This document shows positions 50,338 through 64,000 of a stretch of DNA of 64,000 nucleotides, piece by piece. A program made the position numbers and the translations under genes. Location of the stretch: the NCBI GenBank assembly GCA_027704905.1, contig CM051004.1, positions 9,251,010 to 9,315,009 on the forward strand, given 5' to 3'. The stretch is from Muraenolepis orangiensis (lineage: Eukaryota > Chordata > Actinopteri > Gadiformes > Muraenolepididae). Positions within the stretch are counted from its first letter, which is position 1, and every line of letters starts with the position of its first letter. Below the pieces are notes generated by a model that did not search any database, was not told the origin of the DNA, and worked only from the letters and a program-made list of their open reading frames with translations.

Positions 50338-52150
50338 GGTGGGGGGGGAGGCGCCATGCCATGCCATGCCATGCCATTGGCCATACCTTCTACCTCCAGG
50401 GCCTCCACCTCCACCACAGGGTGGAGGTCTTTATGGTGCAGATAGAGAGGTGCGTGGGGTCAATGCCGTTGTTATCGGGTGGCCGCACAGTTGCATGTTG
50501 TTGTTCGTCACAAACAAAAAAAAAAAAAGCTAAACTTCTGTACAGGCATTAGTGGAGATGGCTTTCTCTCTCTGATTGGAAGAGATGGCGTCACAAAGGA
50601 AGACTTTGGAGGAGAATGTTGCAATGGAGAATTTGTTTCACAGTTTACATCTACCAAACTATTTCCTGATTGCCTTGCAGTAGATTAGTGTTAACTCTAT
50701 TTAAATGATATATGCTCACACGACAGCCATTACGTAGAAACAGCTGAGCTTTTACACATTGAAATTTTGTCTCATTGAATTAAATGGGATTAATATACCA
50801 TAACGAAACCCCAAACTAGCACTCGGGCCTTTTAAATGCATATGATTGATGCATTTTCTATGTTTTTTGTTTGTATATTTCTACATTTGTACTGTTTAGC
50901 TTTTTGAGAAAAATTGAAACCACATTGAGGTTATTTTAAACCATAAATGTCTTTGCTTTCTGTACGGTCAAGGATGGTGCTAGACACTTGCTAGACACCA
51001 TCTGCCAGTGCATTTGGTCCACAACCAAATTGTGTGTTTGCTTCTCGTCGCCATATACATATATATATATATATGTTTTTTCCATTTCTCAGGCTTTCAA
51101 CGTTTACACATGTATAGTTATGAAGAATATCATGTAAGTTATGAAACAGGAAGACATTTTGAATATCACAAACCAAAACAAACCATGGGTTGTCGTTTTT
51201 TTTTTGTATGAAAAACGCATCAATAGCTTTAATAGCTATGCTGTTAATATTCAGCTAAAATGAATTTGTTTTTGCCGAGGTTACGATTGTTCCAACTGCC
51301 GAGCTAGTCTCTTTTAAACTTGGTTTGTGTTTAATTATCCCACAGTGTAGGTGTACATCACTAGATATGTATACAGGTATCACAGTTAGAAGTATACAGT
51401 AACTAGATCATTTGAAACCTTTCATCTATGTACGAACACATGGTTTTATTAAATGTAAATTTAGCTCTGCAAATCGGTCCATTCTTGTGTCAATCTCCTT
51501 TTCTTGCTCTCAGGCCAAAAGTCTTTTCATTGATTACATTGAAATTAAATGAGTCGGTCTCCAAGCTCTATAGCTGTATGGTCTTATGAAACCTGTGAAA
51601 GCAAGCCACTGTCCTTTGATGTGGTGTCACACACCATTTCAACCGTGTAGTTGCAGTCACACTATGCAAGCCGTTCCAGGAATCAACTTAACTTGGTTCC
51701 TGGAAACCTCATGCAACCGGATGGTTTGAGAAAAGAAACAATGATTTTGCATTTCTCAATAACTTCGTAAAAACCCACTAGACTTAAATATCTAGAAACA
51801 CATGCCCGGCATGCCCACCCCCCCCCCCCCAATGGAAAATACAGCCAAAAATAATTTCTGTATTCATCTTAAATATGACCCATGTTTAAAAAAAAAAAAC
51901 ACATTTCTAACGTCGGTCCAGTGATTCCCAACCTGTTTAACTTCTTATCCTTGATCCCATTTTTAGGGCAGAAAACTCTTGTCATTTGTACGTCCTTTTG
52001 TGAATTATTCCCCATACATGAAACCTATCCACGTAATACCAACGTCCCTGTGAAATTGTTGGTAGTAGTTTGCTTGCCGCTACCACACAACATTAAGGCC
52101 ACTAAGTCTGTTTGTATATACTGTATGGGAAATAAAGGGTAATAAGATAA
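50338..52150 (+). other. r3hdm4: r3hdm4 3' UTR (probable)
   Basis: No coding sequence is seen after the r3hdm4 stop. ATGCC is repeated five times near 50355-50378. AATAAA at 52131-52136 is the best polyadenylation signal; earlier AT-rich variants are possible, so the UTR may be shorter. Confidence 0.4.
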
Positions 52151-54232
<2,082 letters not shown>

Positions 54233-54241
54233 TTTTATAAG
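54233..54241 (+). promoter_or_regulatory. TATA-like box upstream of the orphan first exon
   Basis: TTTTATAAG about 100 bp upstream of the ATG at 54340. The spacing is sensible for a TATA promoter with a short 5' UTR. Confidence 0.35.
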
Positions 54242-54339
54242 CAACCGATTGCACAACAAAAAACACTTTCTCTCTCTTATTTACGCAATTACACACAACA
54301 CCTTTCGTTTTAGTTCCGAACATCGGGACGACAACAACC

Positions 54340-54401
54340 ATGAACGTTTCTTCCGGTTCCCAAGAAGAGCAACAACAACAACACAACGGACGCGTGATCG
54401 G
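54340..54401 (+). CDS. Candidate first coding exon of an unidentified gene
   Basis: ATG in a good context (ACC before ATG) opens MNVSSGSQEEQQQQHNGRVI and meets a strong donor GG|GTAAGTG at 54401/54402 after 20 codons plus 2 nt. A TATA-like box lies about 100 bp upstream. No second exon was found in the remaining 9.6 kb, so a long first intron is required. The glutamine run is a CAA repeat. I do not recognise the protein; human neighbours of R3HDM4 include KISS1R and ARID3A, but this peptide does not clearly match either. Confidence 0.35.
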
Positions 54402-58010
<3,609 letters not shown>

Positions 58011-58540
58011 TTAAAAGGGCAGTGAACCCAAAATCGGGTTCTTTAAAGGTTGCTTAGAACATAGTAACTCATCGTATGTGACGTTCAACATAGTAATATA
58101 TGCTGTTTCATCAGCGTGGATAAAGTAAGACTGTAAATAACGGACAACGGGCAACCGGTGTCTCCTCCAACCAGTTTGTGAACGTTCTGGTCTGCTCGGA
58201 TCCCAAGTGTTGTTTCTTCTTTGTGACGCCTCTTTCGACCTTCCTTCGACGTCACGGCTAAAGGACGGCGCTTGTAGACTTCTGAAGCTCCGTCCGGACA
58301 GCGGTGGACGTGGATGTCCGTGCCCGAGAGAGGGTTGTGTTTCTCGGGACACTTTCGGTATAACGCCACCGGTGTGTGGCACATTCCACATACAACACTC
58401 GCTCATTTTAAGGTTCACGCACAACAGTACAGGTCTAAAAAAAGACACAACATTGAGTTGGCCCCCATGTTGAAACCATGGGGATAACATGCCCCACCTC
58501 CTTCCTAGAAGCTTGTCCCAAACTTTTCCCAAAAACACTT
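58011..58540 (-). mobile_element. Possible transposon-derived segment
   Basis: The left edge TTTAAAAGGGCAGTGAACCC resembles TTAA-type MITE ends seen in fishes. A 175-codon minus-strand frame is open across it but has no recognised domain. The right boundary is unclear. Confidence 0.3.
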
Positions 58541-58610
58541 TTTTTTAAGCTGAAACAGGAGGTTTACTTACACTTTAGTCTTCTGTGCCACCATGTGTGT
58601 GTCTCACTTT

Positions 58611-58611
<1 letters not shown>

Positions 58612-58662
<51 letters not shown>

Positions 58663-58685
58663 CACACACACACCACACACACACA

Positions 58686-58716
<31 letters not shown>

Positions 58717-58718
58717 CA
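58612..58718. repeat. (CA)n microsatellite, interrupted
   Basis: CA run with several AACA/ACCAC phase slips. Confidence 0.9.
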
Positions 58719-58858
58719 TGTACACATACACACACAGGCTCTCTCTCTCTTTCCACTACTCTATTCATCTACTTAACTTTTAACTTTTAACTTTCTGTCC
58801 ATCTCCGTCTTTCTCACGCTCCCAGTTTCTCCCGTCCTTTCTCTCTCTCTTGTTAAAT

Positions 58859-58971
<113 letters not shown>

Positions 58972-59380
58972 AACATGTGGTTCTTGTTTAACAACTGGGC
59001 CAATGGAGTGTGAGTTGGCATTCATTCAACTGCCTTTTTTTTTTTTTTTTTTTGGTCAAAATCGACTTTCCTCAAAGCCTCTCTGGCTCGTGGCTGTGTT
59101 CTGCCTGCCAACAAATGTGACTTCACTGCTTGGGCCTGGGCCATGGGGGAACCCCACGCTCCGTCCGCTGCTGACATCAGAGAGAGAGAGTCAGACAGAC
59201 AGACATACAGAGAAACACATACACAGCGGTAGCTGCAGCGGCATGGCTTGAAAGATCTAATTTTTTCTCCCCCTCCTACAAACCGACAGTGAATTTTACC
59301 GCGTCGTCAGCAGCTCTGTGCTGGGAGCTATCCTTGTATCGTTCTGCCTGGATACCCTTAACCTTAATTAGTACACCTTA

Positions 59381-59435
59381 ATACATGTCCATACCACATG
59401 GGCACTCGTCGTGCCCATGTGGTATGGACATGTAT
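59381..59435. repeat. Perfect inverted repeat, 25-bp arms, 5-nt loop (copy 1)
   Basis: Arms 59381-59405 and 59411-59435 are exact reverse complements (outer ATACATGTCC / GGACATGTAT, inner GGGCAC / GTGCCC), loop TCGTC. Confidence 0.97.
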
Positions 59436-59783
59436 CATCGTCAATCAGGATTTATTTATCGTTTGATACTTGTGTGTCCGGTGTGCTTGGAAGTAACCTG
59501 GGCCATGGGGGAACCCCATGCTCCGTCCGCTGCTGACATCACACAGAAACTGGGCGGGCGGGGAGAGTTGCAGGATCAGAGAGAGAGAGAGAGTCAGACA
59601 GACAGACATACATCGAAACACATACACAGCGGTAGCTGCAGCGGCATGGCTTGAAAGATCTAATTTTTTCTCCCCCTCCTACAAACCGACAGTGAATTTT
59701 ACCGCGTCGTCAGCAGCTCTGTGCTGGGAGCTATCCTTGTATCGTTCTGCCTGGATACCCTTAACCTTAATTAGTACACCTTA

Positions 59784-59838
59784 ATACATGTCCATACCAC
59801 ATGGGCACTCGTCGTGCCCATGTGGTATGGACATGTAT
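59784..59838. repeat. Perfect inverted repeat, 25-bp arms, 5-nt loop (copy 2)
   Basis: Identical to copy 1, 403 bp downstream within the second duplication unit. Confidence 0.97.
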
Positions 59839-59999
59839 CATCGTCAATCAGGATTTATTTATCGTTTGATACTTGTGTGTCCGGTGTGCTTGGAAGTAAC
59901 CTGGCGCGTTGCCCGGGGCGATATGACACTAATGAAATGAGAAGCGTCGTGTTCGCTGGACATGCTGCTTGACAGATATATTATAGCCTCTATCAGAGC

Positions 60000-61080
60000 C
60001 TCCGGCTTACTCAGGCATGCACACACACACTCACACACACATCCACACACACACTCTCTCACACACACACATATCCACATACACGAGCATGCACGCACAC
60101 ACACACATACACACACCTACACAGTCTTACTTACACCCACATACACACACACACACACTTACAAACACACTGTGTGTGGAGGATTAAAGGTCTGTGTTCT
60201 TTACGTCTCGATGGAGATTGTAACTCTGACACGCGTAACCACAGCAGTTTGCTAAAGGCTATCGTGTTCCACGGCGGGACCCCTCTTGTGCTGGTCTGTG
60301 AGACGTCTCCCCCCCCCCACACCTCAGGTTGTTTACCATCCTGGGGAGCGCAGGTAGACCTCTGGCCCCGCCCCCGTTGGCCGGGAGCCATTACACACAG
60401 GATAGGTGATCGAATAGATGCCCGATGCACAAAACAAGTGTCTTGCAATGATATTGATGATATAAAAAACGAATGACAAAACATTCACTCCCTCTTATCT
60501 ATAATTTCCTTTCATTGCACATGGTGGACAATAGTATTTATTGGTCCAAAACACTGACACTTTTACGAATTTATTTAGAATACATTTTAGATTTGAATAA
60601 ACAAAAAAAAGCGAAACTATGTACATGTGCATGTGTGCAACCTTATGCTTTGCATATATCTTGCAAAACACTTGCATGAAATAATGATCTCCCAATATGA
60701 TCTGGCCATACATTTCCTGTTGTGACTAGAATATTGTATAACCTCACGCATACTTAGCTCTGGAATGACTAATGCACAAGCAGATTTCTAGTTAACAGAA
60801 CGCTTGATTCATGGAAAGTGTGGAACCGGATTCTTCAATACTTGCCAACCGGGCCCCTGTCCTGTCAGTGGAAGGATATTTAGCAAGGAGAGGGGCCAAT
60901 CGGCGCTAACCAACAGGTTTCCCCATGAAATGGGCTGGGGTGGATTACATATTCCTGAAAGTTCTTCCTGTTTATTATAATATAATTTGCACCATTTATG
61001 ATCTAGGCCTACTTTGAGTCATTCAGGTTATGTTTTCGTCCCCTTCTGTTTGTCTTAATATACATATACATCTGAATCCT
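60000..61080. other. Non-coding, no feature beyond CA-rich stretch
   Basis: CA-rich imperfect repeats at 60017-60170; otherwise nothing recognisable. Confidence 0.6.
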
Positions 61081-61350
61081 CTTCATTGGTCGCATACATG
61101 CACACACACAGTGAAATTAGTTTCTCTGCATTTAACCCATCCTACTATAAGGAGCAGTGGGCAGCTATTTTATACACAGCGCCCAGGGATCAGTGTAGGG
61201 GTCTGGTGCCTTGCTCAAGGGCAGTTAGAAGGATAGCTCAAAAAGTTATGTACGGAATTGGACAAAACCTGGTGGTTAGATTACCTCCTTACTTCCTGGA
61301 TGTATTCCATTGTAAAGTTTTGTATGAGTGTGTGGGAAATATTACATATA
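61081..61350. mobile_element. SINE fragment joined to ACCTCCGCC-family fragment
   Basis: 61110-61235 is a reverse SINE piece (CATTTAACCCATCC, GAGCAGTGGGCAGC, CTTGCTCAAGGGCA). It runs straight into CTCAAAAAGTTATGTACGG and ACAAAACCTGGTGGTTAG from the other repeat family, then a segment TACTTCCTGGATGTATTCCA that recurs at about 62980-63040. Confidence 0.65.
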
Positions 61351-62772
61351 CTAGTAAACGGTGGGTGCGTGACAATACTCATAGCCATTCACTAGAGTGT
61401 TTTAAGGTTGGTGGGCCCAACCCACCCCCCCCCCCCCCCCCCCCCCAAAAGCGTGTGAACCCCTGGTGTAGGGCTGGGTGTCAGACAGCTCAATGGAGCC
61501 TGTGTGAGTTTTGCCAGTAATGCCAGCAGGAATGCGGCAAACTGCACGCAAAATCAAGTCCGGTACCACTGACTCACCGCTCTGCGTTGTTATTAGGGGC
61601 TTTTATTAGAGGACATAATACGCTACTACTGTCGGGCCACTTCCTCAGTAGGCGGAGCCTGGTTGGAGGAAAGTGGTGGTGGTGGTAGGGGGGGGGGGGT
61701 CGGTTCTGATTTATTTCTTACTGGAACCAAAATGACAGCTTTATAGGTTCCTTGTAATTTATTGGTTTTGTTGGCAGGGATGAGACATAGGAGCCTTTTT
61801 TAATGTTTAAAATAGCAGGGGCATATGGGGAAGTGGCAACGCAGAATCGTGGATTTAAGCAAAACTATCAGTTGTTTAGCGGTTACCTTCCCGGCTATCA
61901 ACTGACAAGTATGTCATGTTCGCTGGAAATTATCTTAATTATACCCACATACGGACACGTATGTACGGACATATAACACAAAAAGAATATGCTTAGAAAT
62001 AATGGTTAAGTTAAATATACCTTTCTTCCAACTGAAATGCTCACGGCTCAATGCCAATACAAGAAGGCTAATAAGAGTTATAGGTCAATAGTAGTTGTAA
62101 TTTGTAATTTATAATTGGTCAATTTGTAATTTGTAATTGGATGCCCAGGTCAACTGAGTCACATTAACTGCCAAGCCATTTCAGTATGTCACTAAGTATT
62201 TCCTTAATTTCCCTCGGGATAAATAAAGTTATCTTGAATCTTGAATCTTGAATAAAACAATCATAAGAGAAATGTAACAAAAAATCTAAAGGCTATGGTG
62301 AACCGGAACTCATTTAGGGAGCTGGACTGTGTTAGAAGACCTCATTGTCTGTGTGTATTCACTGGTGTTGGCTTTGCTACACAACTTGTGTTACGTTACA
62401 TGTGGCATGGCGTCTGTAGACACAGCGTCATGTTAATTGCATGCAAATCTTAACCACACTTGACCGATTATGCAACGGCTTTACTATTTGGCGGCTGACT
62501 CTGGAGCATTTTTTCTTCTTCTTCTTCTTCTTTTTTTTCTTTTCAATACATTTATTTCTGTGTCAAAGGTCAGAGACAGAGTGTCCTGACTATGTCCCTT
62601 TGTCCAGAGGTCCGCCACGTGATGGCGTCGTTCACGCTTGTGGAATAATGCCCAAGATGTGACTTTAGGAGTTGCTCTTCTTCTAATTTTGTTATAAGTT
62701 ACTTTGGTTTCCACCCCAAATTAATATCATCATAGCACTACAAATGTATGAACTCTGCATTTGTAGTTTTTT
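61351..62772. other. Non-coding, no gene seen
   Basis: Contains C run 61423-61446, G run 61689-61700, the retroelement tail 62201-62252 and a TTC repeat near 62514-62532. No exon is recognised. Confidence 0.6.
62201..62252 (+). mobile_element. 3' tail of a non-LTR retroelement (second copy)
   Basis: CCTTAATTTCCCTCGGGATAA, AATAAAGTTA and three TCTTGAA units, as at 55711. Confidence 0.6.
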
Positions 62773-63108
62773 TTACCTCCGCCATTGAAGATGGAACAGA
62801 GGTGATGTACGGGATTGGACAAAACTTGGTGGAAAGATTAATTATGGGCCATGGAACAGTCGAATAGATTTTGGAAGTAGAATTCACCAAGCGTTCGATT
62901 GTTCAGCTACAAATAGGGAAGGTAAGCTGGGTTTTAACTGTCGTTCGTTTTACCCTACTGGTGGTTAGATTACCTCATTACTTCCTGGATGTATTCCATT
63001 GTAATGCAAGTAAGTTTTGTATGAGTGTGTGGGAAATCAGGGGAAAATCAGTACGATCTAGACTTTTTGGTGTGGCGGAGGTATGCAGACTACTGACAGC
63101 CCTCTAGT
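62773..63108 (+). mobile_element. Interspersed repeat, ACCTCCGCC family, with inserted segment
   Basis: Left part ACCTCCGCCATTGAAGATGG to CAGTCGAATAGATTTTGGA. The right end GACTTTTTGGTGTGGCGGAGG to AGCCCTCTAGTTT lies at 63058-63108. Between them is about 190 bp of other sequence, including the module shared with 61271-61345. Confidence 0.7.
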
Positions 63109-63450
63109 TTATTTCTCACTACACCCCGTATTCAATAGGTTAGAATTAGAATATTTCAACACTGTTTCGTAATACTACAATTTCGCACGAGATCTTAACA
63201 TACGCCCCCCCTCCGCAAGGTAAACAAGGGAGTGATGGATGAATAGATTAATACGTAGATAGGGAAACCTGTTTGCCAACTCCACATGTTTTAGTACACG
63301 CTTCATGCATGCTTGCATATGTGTCATATATGTTCAGTTGCATGTCCTGTCAAGGCACCACTGTGACAGTTGGCCCCTCGGTCGTAACGTCTTCAAGGCG
63401 TTGGCACACATTCAGCCAAGATTTGGTTAATGATTTTGTCGAACTGCTAG

Positions 63451-63604
<154 letters not shown>

Positions 63605-64000
63605 GGCCGTTCCGATGCTTTTTTATCTTGGTGGAATTTTACCCTTCAGCTCGGGTCCTTATCTCGGTGCCCTGTTTGCTCAGACACTGCAATCTTTCCC
63701 CCAGCTCCGGCCCCGCACTGCCTGTCTCTCCTGCCTGCTATTAAGCGGGTCAACCTGTTTGTTCTAAGTATTCCCTGTTTATTATCCCTCCTCCACCGCC
63801 CCCCCCCCACCCTGCATATACCCACGCACACACACCTCTTCCAACCCAGGGTGAGGAGAATGCCATGTCATGTTTCTCTGTCGCCTGACACACTAAGAAT
63901 GTTGGGGTGGCTGGGGGGGGATTTTTGCGGACAGATAGAAAATGTCAAAAACATACTCTTTAATAATTGATTCGAGACGTTGTCCATTCATGCGTGGCCG
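63605..64000. other. Non-coding right edge
   Basis: Pyrimidine-rich, no splice-bounded coding segment recognised. Confidence 0.5.

Larger units (their letters stand above)
59135..59904. repeat. Tandem duplication, two units of about 365 and 405 bp
   Basis: Unit 1 runs about 59135-59500 and unit 2 about 59497-59904, almost identical. Unit 2 has about 41 extra bases after GCTGCTGACATCA. Both begin CCTGGGCCATGGGGGAACCC and end GTGCTTGGAAGTAACCTGG. Each contains the hairpin described separately. Confidence 0.92.

Noticed and set aside
58011..58538. 175-codon minus-strand frame as a gene
   Set aside because: No domain, no splice or promoter support, and it starts at a transposon-like edge; kept only as possible repeat.

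Overview
This is vertebrate, almost certainly teleost, nuclear DNA. It has multi-exon genes with GT-AG introns, very dense and long (TG/CA)n, (TA)n and poly-C simple repeats, tRNA-derived SINE fragments and hAT-type DNA transposon remnants. The gene content matches loci on human 19p13.3 (APBA3, ABCA7, R3HDM4). Such extreme dinucleotide-repeat density is known from cod-like fishes (Gadiformes), but the sequence alone does not prove the species.

Layout, left to right. (1) 669-3110, + strand: the last five coding exons of an APBA/Mint adaptor, best called apba3, giving the end of the PTB domain, two PDZ domains and the C-terminus. (2) 3111-5572: its 3' UTR and an intergenic stretch with a CCAAT/GC-box cluster that may be the abca7 promoter. 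(3) 5612-39583, + strand: a complete full-size ABCA transporter, best called abca7. I rebuilt 48 coding exons that stay in phase throughout (7,254 nt, 2,417 aa). Its introns hold most of the repeats, including an intact-ended hAT element with a nested MITE. (4) 41018-44465, - strand: an unrecognised three-exon gene convergent with abca7. It predicts a 773-aa protein dominated by about 77 tandem hexapeptides of the SGVYNQ / GGVSSQ type, encoded by a minisatellite of 18-bp units. This is the most novel object here. (5) 45284-50337, + strand: a complete eight-exon r3hdm4 (261 aa), head-to-head with the hexapeptide gene. (6) 50338-64000: r3hdm4 3' UTR, a candidate first coding exon of another + strand gene (54340-54401, TATA-like box upstream), then a long repeat-rich stretch with no further recognisable coding sequence. 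It includes a 0.4-kb tandem duplication carrying a perfect 25-bp hairpin.

Functional links: ABCA7 is a membrane lipid exporter and phagocytosis factor. APBA3 is a PDZ/PTB adaptor of the APP-binding Mint family. The abca7 product ends in a class I PDZ ligand (DSKV). R3HDM4 is a small R3H-domain, probably nucleic-acid-binding, protein. Several splice sites in abca7 and r3hdm4 directly abut long (TG)n, (CA)n or poly-C tracts, an architecture that could make splicing length-sensitive.

Exon boundaries were deduced by eye from splice consensus, reading phase and remembered family conservation. No database search was run.
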